Shown here: piece by piece, positions 42,554 through 50,548 of the stretch | Layout: every line of letters begins with the position of its first letter | Numbering within the stretch: position 1 is the first letter of the stretch | Assembly (NCBI GenBank): GCA_002344205.1 | Contig: DDSZ01000033.1 | Coordinates: 24,470 to 88,469 of the forward strand | Reading direction: 5' to 3' | Length of the DNA: 64,000 bases | From: Opitutaceae bacterium UBA2377 | GTDB lineage: Bacteria; Verrucomicrobiota; Verrucomicrobiia; Opitutales; Opitutaceae | Notes under the pieces: generated by a model | What the model was told of the DNA's origin: nothing | What the model saw: the letters and a program-made list of their open reading frames with translations, nothing else | Databases searched by the model: none | Program-made: the position numbers and the translations under genes

Positions 42554-42949
42554 ATGTCCACCACGCCCACACCCTCAAAGATTCCGTTCTACGTCAGCAT
42601 CGCCCTCGCGATTCCACCCGTGTTCATGCTGCTGCTGAGCGGCGTGATGAAAGTCTCGCAGAACGAGCAGGTCCGCGAGGGTTTCGCCGACTGGCCCGCC
42701 GGCAGCGCGGTCGCCATCGGGGTCGTGCAACTGCTCTGCACCGTCATCTACCTGATCCCGCGCACCGCCGTGCTGGGCGCGATCCTGCTCACCGGGTATC
42801 TCGGCGGGGCGATTGCCGTCACGGTGAAGATGGGCCTGGGCTTCGCCGGCTGGTGGATGCCATTGGTGTTCGGCATCCTGCTCTGGGGCGCGCTCTGGCT
42901 GCGCGATCCGCGCGTCCGCGCGCTGATTCCGCTGCGGGCGCGGGGTTGA
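42554..42949 (+). CDS. DoxX-like small membrane protein
   Basis: A protein of 131 residues starting at MSTTPTPSKIPFYVSIALAI with four hydrophobic helices: ALAIPPVFMLLLSGVMK, AVAIGVVQLLCTVIYLIP, LGAILLTGYLGGAIAVTV and WMPLVFGILLWGALWL. DoxX-like proteins regularly accompany ArsR and SRPBCC genes and are of unclear function. It starts 4 bp after the tandem SRPBCC stop and ends the operon. Confidence 0.85.
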   Translation: MSTTPTPSKIPFYVSIALAIPPVFMLLLSGVMKVSQNEQVREGFADWPAGSAVAIGVVQLLCTVIYLIPRTAVLGAILLTGYLGGAIAVTVKMGLGFAGWWMPLVFGILLWGALWLRDPRVRALIPLRARG

Positions 42950-42957
42950 GCGGAGTG

Positions 42958-43359
42958 TCAGCCTTGGCGGGCGAGCATCACAAGCGTGGGGGCCAGCAAC
43001 AGCACCAGCATGCCCAGCCCCAGCAGCCGGCCGCGACGGAGATCGAAGTCGGCCGCGATTCGGGCCCACGGCAAGCGGAAGACGACGCGGCCGAAATACA
43101 TTTCCAAACCGAGCATGGCGACCACCCACAGGCCGCCGATTTGCAGACATTCCGCCGTCGAGCTCGGCGCAAGCCAAGGCACCGTGAACCAGGCGATGAT
43201 CAGGATCATCAGCGAGCCGGTGACCACGCCGATTTGTCTGGCCCGGTGGTCACCGACGCGGCGGTTGAGCAACCGCACGCGCAGGATGCCCTGCAAAATC
43301 TCGGCCAGCGCAATCAGGCCCCAGACCAGCAGCGCGCGTAGCAACAAGGAGCCGTCCAT
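42958..43359 (-). CDS. Uncharacterised membrane protein (four predicted helices)
   Basis: A protein of 133 residues with hydrophobic stretches LLLRALLVWGLIALAEIL, IGVVTGSLMILIIAWFTVPW, IGGLWVVAMLGLEMYFG and LLGLGMLVLLLAPTLVM. I do not recognise the family. It is convergent with the DoxX gene (8 bp apart) and 21 bp downstream of the PilZ gene on its own strand, so it may be co-transcribed with it. Confidence 0.6.
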   Translation of the reverse strand: MDGSLLLRALLVWGLIALAEILQGILRVRLLNRRVGDHRARQIGVVTGSLMILIIAWFTVPWLAPSSTAECLQIGGLWVVAMLGLEMYFGRVVFRLPWARIAADFDLRRGRLLGLGMLVLLLAPTLVMLARQG

Positions 43360-43380
43360 GGCCGGAGAGGCGACCGGAGT

Positions 43381-44139
43381 TCAGTCCTTCGGCGGGGTGA
43401 AGCGGGCGAGAAATTCGCGCACATCCTCCGGCAGCTTCCGGTTCAAATTGGGGAGCACCCAGCGGAAGAGCCGGATGATTTCGGCGTTCTCTTCCCCGGC
43501 GCGCTTCAGGGCCGGCACCCGATAGCCCAGCTTGTGCTCCGCGGTTTGTTCCTCGCAGAGGAAAACCTCCAGGGCCGGCGGGGTCGGTCCGCTCCGCACA
43601 AAATAGTCGTGCATGCGCAGCTCAAATCCTTGGATCGCCTGGCCGGCGAAATTGCTCCAGACGGTCAGCAGCGTGTCGCCCGGGCCATGATAAAGCGTGG
43701 TGTTCAGGCCGCGTTCCTTTTCCCGCACGAGCTGTGGGTCGCCGGCGCGGAGCCCGGCTCCGATCGCCACGGGTTCGAGCAATTGCAGGTAGCCCTTCTT
43801 GGTGTCGAAGTCGCCAAACAGGAGCTGCAGCCCGAGCACGGTGTGACGGGCGTCCGCCTGATGGTGGGCCACCTTCACCGCGGTGGAAAGCGTGTGCTGC
43901 TCCAGGGTGAGATCGAGCCGGCCGGCCGCCCCGCGGTCGGTCGCCAACACCGCGGGGAGGCGGAGGCTGACGCCGGTGCTGGAGAGATTGACGAGCTGGC
44001 CGGCGTGCGGCCGGCCGCCGATTTCCAGCCGGGCTTGCAGCGGCGAATCAACCGCCACCGCATAACGTTCGGCGTGCCGCTGCTCGCGTTGGGCCGCCGC
44101 CTCCTGCGTGAAGTTGAGGATGCGCTTGAAAAACAGCAC
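43381..44139 (-). CDS. PilZ-domain protein with C-terminal unknown domain
   Basis: A protein of 252 residues with a GTG start. The N-terminal half carries the c-di-GMP-binding pattern of PilZ: RHAER (RxxxR) and NLSSTGVSL ([DN]xSxxG). The C-terminal half (LYHGPGDTLLTVWSNFAGQA, QGFELRMHDYFVRSG) is unrecognised. A cytoplasmic c-di-GMP effector is likely. It precedes a small membrane protein gene on the same strand. Confidence 0.78.
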   Translation of the reverse strand: MLFFKRILNFTQEAAAQREQRHAERYAVAVDSPLQARLEIGGRPHAGQLVNLSSTGVSLRLPAVLATDRGAAGRLDLTLEQHTLSTAVKVAHHQADARHTVLGLQLLFGDFDTKKGYLQLLEPVAIGAGLRAGDPQLVREKERGLNTTLYHGPGDTLLTVWSNFAGQAIQGFELRMHDYFVRSGPTPPALEVFLCEEQTAEHKLGYRVPALKRAGEENAEIIRLFRWVLPNLNRKLPEDVREFLARFTPPKD

Positions 44140-44316
44140 GCGCCGAGCATGTCCGGGCCCGCGCCCGGCTCAAGCCTGCACCCGCGTGGCGCTAAAAATG
44201 GGTCAAAGCGCGTTACCGACATTCAATTGCACACAAATGAACAATCCGCGCTGGCAAGAGTCATCACACCCGGCCAAAAGTGACCGATTTCCATAGCAGT
44301 CTGCCGATTATCCAGC

Positions 44317-44922
44317 ATGTCCGACGCCACCGAACCCCAGTTCTGGGATACCCGCTACGAATCCAAGCAAACGCCTTGGGATTTTGGCAGCGTGCCCACG
44401 GCATTGCAGGCCTACCTCAAGAAGCATCCCAAAGGCGGCCGGGTGCTGATCCCCGGCTGCGGCGTGGGACATGAGATCCAGGCGTTTGCCGCCGCCGGTT
44501 ACGAGGTCACCGCGATCGATTTTTCCTCCGTCGCCGTGGAAGCCGCCCGGGCGAAGGTGGATGCGGCTTTGACCGAAAAGATCATCGCGGGGGATTTTTT
44601 CCAGCATCCGTTTGCGCCGGCTTCGTTCGATCTCATTTACGAGCGCACTTTCCTCTGCGCGATCGATCCAGCGCAGCGCACCGCCTACCGCGACCGCGTG
44701 GCCGCGCTCCTGCGGCCCGGCGGCGCCTATATCGGTTATTTTTATTACCAGAAGACCGATCCCAAGGACGGTCCGCCCCACGGGCTGGCCTGGGGCGAGA
44801 GCGACCTCCTGTTCGCGCGGCATTTTTTGCTGCTCCGCGACATTCCCTCGCCCGACGGCCTGGCCATCTTTGCCGGTCGCGAACGCTGGCAGGAAAGCAG
44901 GCGCACCACCCATGTCGGCTGA
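44317..44922 (+). CDS. SAM-dependent methyltransferase (thiopurine S-methyltransferase-like)
   Basis: A protein of 201 residues. The TPMT-like opening FWDTRYESKQTPWDFGSVP leads to the SAM motif VLIPGCGVGHEIQAFA, then VTAIDFSSVAVEAA and FDLIYERTFLCAI. TPMT-like enzymes of bacteria methylate small thiols, selenium or tellurium compounds; the native substrate here is unknown. Upstream 177 bp hold no other gene. Confidence 0.87.
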   Translation: MSDATEPQFWDTRYESKQTPWDFGSVPTALQAYLKKHPKGGRVLIPGCGVGHEIQAFAAAGYEVTAIDFSSVAVEAARAKVDAALTEKIIAGDFFQHPFAPASFDLIYERTFLCAIDPAQRTAYRDRVAALLRPGGAYIGYFYYQKTDPKDGPPHGLAWGESDLLFARHFLLLRDIPSPDGLAIFAGRERWQESRRTTHVG

Positions 44923-44961
44923 GGACTCCGGCGGGCCGGGCTTTGGCGGCGCTGCATCGGC

Positions 44962-45819
44962 ATGAGTTCCCCGCAGACGCTGCTGGCCGAAGGCGATGAC
45001 CGGCGTCTGGTTTTGCGCCGACATGGTTCACCGTGGCCCCTGCTCGTGCAGCAGGCGCCGGCCGACCGGCGGGCGTTTATCCATCCGCTGGCCGCGCCCG
45101 ACGGTGATGGCGTCCTGACGGAAGACGAACCGCCGCATCATCCGTGGCAGCACGGACTCTACGTTGGCTTGAACGACGTGAACGGAATCGGTTTTTGGAC
45201 CGAAGGCCGGCTGCCGGGGCACGGTCCCGACGGCACATTTCATCCGGCACCGATCAGTCCGCCCCGAATCGAGGGCAACACCGCGGCCTGGCAGGTGTGC
45301 AGCGAATGGCGTGCGCCCGATGGCGGGCCGCTGCTCCGGGAAAACCAGACCTGGCGGCTGACCGATCGCGGCGACACGCTGCGGCTCGATTTGGCGTGGA
45401 CGCTGACGGCCCGCGTTGACCTGCGCTTTGGTCAGCACGCCTACGGCGGGCTTTTTTTGAGGATGCCCTGGCGAAAGGAAAACGGCGGCGAGGTGCGGAC
45501 CAGCGAAGGTGCCGGCACGATTGCCGACGCCGAAGGTCGGCGGGCGCGTTGGGTCGCGTTGGCGATGCCGTTGCCGGATCGCGCGGCCGGATCGGCGGGC
45601 ATGGCGATCCTCGATCATCCGGGGAATCCCGGCCACCCCGTGTCGTGGCGGGTGGACAACAACCTGGGCATTGCGCCCAGCCGGTGCATTGCGAGCGCCT
45701 GGGCGCTGGCGGCAGGCGCGGCGACTTGCAGCCGTTACCGCCTGGTGGCGTATGCGGGCGGGATCGACGCGGAGATGCTCGGGCAGGCTTGGCGCGATTA
45801 CGCGGCTGAGCCGGTGTGA
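44962..45819 (+). CDS. DUF6807 (PmoA-like) family protein
   Basis: A protein of 285 residues with no signal peptide. The run LTEDEPPHHPWQHGLYVGLN, NGIGFW is the signature of the family once called 'methane oxygenase PmoA', a mutarotase-like beta-sandwich of unknown function that is common in polysaccharide loci and has nothing to do with methane oxidation. It lies 39 bp after the methyltransferase and 51 bp before a hydroxyacid dehydrogenase on the same strand. Confidence 0.8.
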   Translation: MSSPQTLLAEGDDRRLVLRRHGSPWPLLVQQAPADRRAFIHPLAAPDGDGVLTEDEPPHHPWQHGLYVGLNDVNGIGFWTEGRLPGHGPDGTFHPAPISPPRIEGNTAAWQVCSEWRAPDGGPLLRENQTWRLTDRGDTLRLDLAWTLTARVDLRFGQHAYGGLFLRMPWRKENGGEVRTSEGAGTIADAEGRRARWVALAMPLPDRAAGSAGMAILDHPGNPGHPVSWRVDNNLGIAPSRCIASAWALAAGAATCSRYRLVAYAGGIDAEMLGQAWRDYAAEPV

Positions 45820-45870
45820 AGTCGCACTTGTCATGCGGTGCGGCTTCGGGATGCTCGCGGCACCCTGACC

Positions 45871-46902
45871 ATGCACTCCGCCATCCTGGTCCACCCGCGT
45901 TTTGACGCCATCTGGCCGTTTTCGGCCGATCACGCCCGCCGCTTGTGGGCGGAGGAGGGCCCGGTGGATTTTGTGCGGGTGGCGCCGGATGACAACCGGG
46001 CGGCGGGCGTTTTGGCCGCGGCGCCGGAAAAAATCACGCGGCTGCTCGTGCTCGGGCTGGCGCTCACGCCGGACTGTGTTGGCCGCTTCACCGGCCTGAA
46101 GGAGCTGGTCTGGTCGGAGGACGGTTACGGGCAGCCGTCCGCCGGGCGCGAGGCGGTGCTGGCCGCCCTGGCCGCGCGCGGCGTGCGCGTGATCCGGCAT
46201 ACATCGGAAGGATTCTGGGGGCAGTCGGTCTCCGAATTCGGGCTGGCGCTCACACTGGCGGCGCTGCGCCGGATTCCGCAGACCCACCGGGCGATGATCA
46301 CGGACCACGGGCCATGGGATTACACGCCTTCCGGCGGCATGGGGCAGCCCGGGGGGCGCGGGCAGCAGTATGGCGATGATTCCCGGTTCACCAACGGCAC
46401 GCTGGAGGGCAAGCGCGTGCGCATCGTCGGTGCGGGCAACATTGCCAGCCGCTATGCGAGTTTTTGCCGGATGCTGGGGGCCGACGTCGCGGCCTGGGAC
46501 CCGTTTGCCAGCGAGCCGGCGTTCCACCGGGCGGGCGCGCGCCGTGAGCACTTTCTCGAACGGCTGGGGCGGGATGCGGAGATCTATGTGCCGATGGTGC
46601 CGCTCACGGACAAGACCCGTGGCCTCGTGACTGCGGCGCACATCGACGCGCTGCCGCGCGGTGCGCTGGTCGTGCTGGTGACCCGCGCCGGCATTTGCGA
46701 CATGGCGGCGTTGCGCCGCCGCGTGCTGGCGGACGAGCTGGCGCTGGCGGCGGATGTTTTCGATGTCGAGCCGGTGCCGCTCAACGATCCCCTGCTGGGC
46801 CGCGACAATGTCGTGCACACGCCGCACAACGCCGGCCGCACCCGGCAGGCGGGTGAGCGTTGGGCGGAGATGCTGTTGGCGCAGTTTGCTCCGACCGCCT
46901 GA
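45871..46902 (+). CDS. D-isomer-specific 2-hydroxyacid dehydrogenase, second copy
   Basis: A protein of 343 residues starting at MHSAILVHPRFDAIWPF. The NAD motif is RIVGAGNIASRYASF, a variant of GxGxxG. Catalytic residues: Arg in VLVTRAGICD, Glu in VFDVEPVPL and His in VHTPHNAGRT. It is less canonical than the copy at 33702, and the substrate is unknown. It forms a likely operon with the DUF6807 gene. Confidence 0.82.
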   Translation: MHSAILVHPRFDAIWPFSADHARRLWAEEGPVDFVRVAPDDNRAAGVLAAAPEKITRLLVLGLALTPDCVGRFTGLKELVWSEDGYGQPSAGREAVLAALAARGVRVIRHTSEGFWGQSVSEFGLALTLAALRRIPQTHRAMITDHGPWDYTPSGGMGQPGGRGQQYGDDSRFTNGTLEGKRVRIVGAGNIASRYASFCRMLGADVAAWDPFASEPAFHRAGARREHFLERLGRDAEIYVPMVPLTDKTRGLVTAAHIDALPRGALVVLVTRAGICDMAALRRRVLADELALAADVFDVEPVPLNDPLLGRDNVVHTPHNAGRTRQAGERWAEMLLAQFAPTA

Positions 46903-46917
46903 GCCCGGCGCGGCGAA

Positions 46918-47520
46918 TCACGCCGCGGCCGACTGGCAGTGCAGGGCGAGGTCGCGGTCGGTGATCGCGGGCATGCGCTGCAGCGCGAAGATCGTGCGGG
47001 GCTCCCAGAGCTGGCTGCGGAGCGATTCGAGGAATCGGCGCGGCAGATCGGGGGATTCGAGGTGCTGGAGGATGGCGAGGGTTTGCCGCGAGGCCGGCAG
47101 GCCCAGCCACGACAGGACCCCGTAGATGCCGTCGCGCTCATGCACGGCGTTCAGTTCGGCCCAGCGCGGAGCGGTGCCCCGCAGGCTGGCGTGGGCGGCG
47201 ACGAAGGCGGTGAGCGCGGGCGTCTCGATGAGGTCGGGCACCAGCCCGGGGCAGCGGGCGACGACCTCCAGCGCCTCCATACGGGCGAAGGAGAAACCCT
47301 GCAGAAACGCGCGGATGTCGGCCGGGATGAACTCGAGGTAGGGCGTCCAGTTGCGCTGCCGGCAGATCAGCGAGGCGGCAGCCAGCAGTTCGCTGTCGGG
47401 CTGGATGGGCAGCCAGTCGTCGCCGTAGAGCCGTTCGAAGCGGACTTCCGGCCAGGGCGTGACGCGGTGCAGGTCGCCGTAGTGGGACCAGGTGAGGGCG
47501 ATGGGGAGGGGGTTTTTCAT
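46918..47520 (-). CDS. Uncharacterised protein
   Basis: A soluble protein of 200 residues starting at MKNPLPIALTWSHYGDLHRV. It is predicted mainly helical (SELLAAASLICRQRN, IRAFLQGFSFARMEALEVVA, TLAILQHLESPDLPRRFLESL). I do not recognise a family, signal peptide or catalytic motif. It is convergent with the hydroxyacid dehydrogenase and divergent from the WYL regulator (101 bp between starts), so the regulator may also control it. Confidence 0.55.
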   Translation of the reverse strand: MKNPLPIALTWSHYGDLHRVTPWPEVRFERLYGDDWLPIQPDSELLAAASLICRQRNWTPYLEFIPADIRAFLQGFSFARMEALEVVARCPGLVPDLIETPALTAFVAAHASLRGTAPRWAELNAVHERDGIYGVLSWLGLPASRQTLAILQHLESPDLPRRFLESLRSQLWEPRTIFALQRMPAITDRDLALHCQSAAA

Positions 47521-47621
47521 GGGACGGCGGGTGAGGATCATGCGCCCAGATTACCGGAGAGGGTGGGACATTGCTTGGCCCAGGCTAAAAAATGTGCAGA
47601 TTTCTTCGCATGCCCCCGACC

Positions 47622-48608
47622 ATGCAGCTTTCCCGCCCGCCGCTGGAGCGGATGCTCCGGATCCACGACAGCCTGCGCCGCGGCGCGCTGGTCAACTGCA
47701 CGCGGCTGGTGGAGGAGCTGGAGGTTTCGCGCAAAACCATCGTGCGCGACATCGCCTTCATGCGCGACCGGCTCGACTTGCCGATCGAGTTCGACCCGCA
47801 CCTCAACGCCTACCGCTACACCTCGCCGGTCAACGCCTTCCCGACGGTCAACGTCACCGAGGGCGAGCTGCTGGCGCTGCTGGTGGCGCAGCGGGCGCTG
47901 GAGCAATACCGCGGGACGCCATTTCACCGGCAGCTGGAGGTGGCCTTCGGCAAGCTGGCGGCGGGCCTGCGCGACCGCATTTCGTTTTCACCGGCCGACG
48001 AGCTGCGGGCGGTGTCGTTCAAAAACATCGGGCTGGGCAAGACCGACCTCGCGGTCTTCAACGCGCTCAGCGCCGCGGTGCTGCACCAGACGGAGGTGAC
48101 CTTCGCCTACCGCAAGCCCGGGACGGGCCAAGCCGCGCCGCGCCGCGTGCAGCCCTACCACTTGGCGAACCGCGAAAACCTCTGGTATCTCGTCGCCCAC
48201 GACCCGGAGCGCGGGGCGCTGCGCACCTTCGCCCTCACGCGCATCTCGGCGGTCACCGCCACGAAGACAGCTTTCAAGCGACCGGCGGATTTCTCGCCCG
48301 AGAAATTTTTTGCCAACGCCCTCGGCGTGCTCGGCGGCACGGGCGACTGGCGCGTGGTGCTGCGTTTCCAGCCCGGTGCGGCGGAGCGGGTGCGCGAGCG
48401 GGAGTGGCATGAGTCGCAGGAACTCCGCGAGCTGCCGGGCGGCGCGCTGGAGCTGCGGCTGCGGCTCGGCGCGCTGGAGGAGGTGGAGCAATGGGTGCTC
48501 GGCTGGGGCGCGGCGGCGGAGGTCGTCGGTCCGCCGGAGCTGCGCGAAAAAATCCGGCGGACGGCGGTGCAACTGGCCGCGATCTACGGCCGGGATCAGG
48601 CGTCCTGA
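47622..48608 (+). CDS. WYL-domain transcriptional regulator
   Basis: A protein of 328 residues starting at MQLSRPPLERMLRIHDSLRRG. An N-terminal winged helix (LVEELEVSRKTIVRDIAFMRDRL) is followed by the WYL ligand-binding domain (VQPYHLANRENLWYLVAHDP, FALTRISAVTATK) and a C-terminal extension. Members bind nucleotides or nucleic acids as effectors. Its last 13 bp overlap the tail of the convergent GH29-like gene, so expression of the two is likely antagonistic or coordinated. Confidence 0.88.
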   Translation: MQLSRPPLERMLRIHDSLRRGALVNCTRLVEELEVSRKTIVRDIAFMRDRLDLPIEFDPHLNAYRYTSPVNAFPTVNVTEGELLALLVAQRALEQYRGTPFHRQLEVAFGKLAAGLRDRISFSPADELRAVSFKNIGLGKTDLAVFNALSAAVLHQTEVTFAYRKPGTGQAAPRRVQPYHLANRENLWYLVAHDPERGALRTFALTRISAVTATKTAFKRPADFSPEKFFANALGVLGGTGDWRVVLRFQPGAAERVREREWHESQELRELPGGALELRLRLGALEEVEQWVLGWGAAAEVVGPPELREKIRRTAVQLAAIYGRDQAS

Positions 48609-49567
48609 CGCAAGGCGCGGCCGAGCGCGGCGACCTGCGGCCGGAACTCTTCCTCGATCAGCCCCGCGCGGGTGAGCGGCACGTCCCACGAAACCACGCC
48701 GCCGCGGCTATTGATAAACTTGGTGTAGCCGATCGTCAGCTCGTCGGGGAAGCGCACCGGGCCCTTGCCCCACCATTCGCCCATGATCGTCAGCACGTGC
48801 AGCCGCGCGCCGTTGATAAACTCCGGGTAGGGCGCGAGGCGGGAGAGGTCGGGCAGGTGGCCGGGCGAGACGGTCATGTCGCGCTCGATCTCGCCCGGCG
48901 TGTAATCCTCATACTCCGTCATGGAGTAGAGCGGCGTGCGCAGGCCGTTGTTGAAGGCGACGATCGAGTCCGGATTGCCGGCCTTCAGCGCGGTGGCGAA
49001 GCTGCGATAGTTGGGTTCGTCGGGGTGCTGGTAGGCCGGCGCGTCGTAGGGCCCGTCGATCCACCAGCCGCTGACGCCCCGGCCCCAGCGCAGCGACCAT
49101 TCGCGGCAGACGGCCTCCCAGTGGCGTTGCAGCGTGGTGTGGCGCGCGTCGTCCACGCCCTCCAGTTTCGCCTTGGCCACCGCGTCGGTGGCCGGCGCCA
49201 TGCCGGGCAGATAAACCAGCAGCCGGATGCCGTGCGGCTTGAAGGCTGCGGCGAGGTCGGCGATCAGGTCGCGCCGCGAGCATTTGCTGGGCCTGATGCC
49301 CGTGATGGCGTCGTAGGCGGCGTTGGGGCTCAGGTAGAAACCGGAGTTCTGCCCGAGGGTGATGACAAAATACGGCACGCCGTGGTCCGCGAGCTGCCGG
49401 GCGAGGCCCGCGGCATCGAAGGCGTCGATCCGCCGGTTCCAGTCGTCGGGCGAGAGGGTGATCGGCTGCAGGTTGCTCGCCGCGTCGGCGAGATAGTGGG
49501 TGAACATGCCCCAGCGGCAGTCACGGAACCAGGTGGTGTCGGCGCGGCGCCAGGCAGGAGTGGTCAT
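48596..49567 (-). CDS. GH29-like (alpha-L-fucosidase-related) protein
   Basis: A protein of 323 residues without a signal peptide. RWGMFTHYLADA, WNRRIDAFDAAGLARQLADHG and the Asp of SGWWIDGPYD follow the alpha-L-fucosidase TIM-barrel pattern, the last being the nucleophile position. The usual KHHDGF fucose-binding motif is replaced by GQNSGFYLS, and the C-terminal beta-sandwich is missing, so substrate and activity are uncertain. Cytoplasmic. It is 10 bp downstream of the sodium channel gene on the same strand. Confidence 0.7.
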   Translation of the reverse strand: MTTPAWRRADTTWFRDCRWGMFTHYLADAASNLQPITLSPDDWNRRIDAFDAAGLARQLADHGVPYFVITLGQNSGFYLSPNAAYDAITGIRPSKCSRRDLIADLAAAFKPHGIRLLVYLPGMAPATDAVAKAKLEGVDDARHTTLQRHWEAVCREWSLRWGRGVSGWWIDGPYDAPAYQHPDEPNYRSFATALKAGNPDSIVAFNNGLRTPLYSMTEYEDYTPGEIERDMTVSPGHLPDLSRLAPYPEFINGARLHVLTIMGEWWGKGPVRFPDELTIGYTKFINSRGGVVSWDVPLTRAGLIEEEFRPQVAALGRALRQDA

Positions 49568-49577
49568 GGCAGGGGGC

Positions 49578-50423
49578 TTAGCGGGCGAGCTGCTTCAACT
49601 TGGCCAGATCGGCCTCGAGGCGGGCGATGACGGCGGCGGCGGATTCGGCCGGCTGGGCGGCGTGCTTCGCGGCGACCTCGGCGGCGTGTTCCTTCACCCC
49701 CAGTTCCTGCATGGTCGAGACGATGATGCCGATGAAGAGGTTCAGGATCGTGAACGTGGCGACCACGATGAACGGCACGAAAAACATCCACGCCCACGGA
49801 TGCACGGTCATCACCGGCCGCACGATGCCCATGGACCAACTCTCCAGCGTCATGATCTGGAAGAGCGAGAACAGGCTGGCGCCGAGGCTGCCGAAGAACT
49901 CGGGGTGCGTGCCGCCGAAGAGCTTCGTGGCCAGCACGCCCGCCGTGTAGAAGAAGATCAGCATCACCGCGATCACGCCGACCAGCCCCGGGATGGCGTG
50001 CAGGAACGCGGTCACGACCCGGCGCAGTTGCGGCACCACGGTCAGAAGGCGGAGCACCCGCAGCACGCGCAACGAGCGCAGCACCGACCACGCGCCCGCG
50101 CCGGGGGCCAGGGCCACGGCGATGACCGCGAGGTCGAACCAGTTCCAGCCGTTGCGCCAGAACAGGCCCCGGTAGGCGGTGAACTTCAGGGCCAGCTCGA
50201 TGCAGAAAACGGTCAGGCAGAGCCGGTCCGCCAGGATGAGCCACGGGCCCCAGGCGGCCATGATGGCGGCGTTGGTCTCCAGGCCGAGGATCACGGCATT
50301 GAGCAGGATGAGGGCCACGATGCCGAACTGGGCGCGGGGATGCTCGATGCATTCGGCCAGCCGCAGCCGCCAGGCGGCGGCACGGGGGCTGGCCCGGAGG
50401 GCCGAAAGGTCGATTTCGCTCAT
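49578..50423 (-). CDS. Bacterial voltage-gated sodium channel (NaChBac/BacNav family)
   Basis: A protein of 281 residues starting at MSEIDLSALRASPRAAAWRL. Six transmembrane segments; S4 has Arg at every third position (LRSLRVLRVLRLL, R116-R125). The selectivity filter is TLESWS (192-197), as in NaChBac-type sodium channels. S6 is FIVVATFTILNLFIGIIV and a C-terminal coiled coil (about 240-281) would tetramerise it. It is divergent from the Na/Pi symporter gene with 125 bp between starts. Inner membrane; probable role in sodium homeostasis or motility. Confidence 0.92.
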   Translation of the reverse strand: MSEIDLSALRASPRAAAWRLRLAECIEHPRAQFGIVALILLNAVILGLETNAAIMAAWGPWLILADRLCLTVFCIELALKFTAYRGLFWRNGWNWFDLAVIAVALAPGAGAWSVLRSLRVLRVLRLLTVVPQLRRVVTAFLHAIPGLVGVIAVMLIFFYTAGVLATKLFGGTHPEFFGSLGASLFSLFQIMTLESWSMGIVRPVMTVHPWAWMFFVPFIVVATFTILNLFIGIIVSTMQELGVKEHAAEVAAKHAAQPAESAAAVIARLEADLAKLKQLAR

Positions 50424-50548
50424 GCTGGCGGCCAGTGCATCGGGCCGCCCGCCGGCGTCAATCCGCGTGTGGCCCGCCTGACACACAATTGTAACAAGCG
50501 GCCTTGCCCACCGCCGGGGCGCACCCTAACCCTGACACCGACTCCCGC

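Noticed and set aside
44962..45819. Methane oxidation role for the PmoA-like protein
   Set aside because: The family name is a legacy misannotation. The sequence lacks membrane helices and looks like a sugar-binding beta-sandwich.
45028..46827. A 599-codon frame antisense to DUF6807 and hydroxyacid dehydrogenase genes
   Set aside because: It crosses two independent real genes and their gap, and has a low-complexity Arg/Pro/His-rich product typical of shadow frames.
50424..50548. A -35/-10 promoter in the sodium channel/NptA gap
   Set aside because: CTGACACACAATTGTAAC looks suggestive, but the spacing is poor and I could not choose a direction with confidence.
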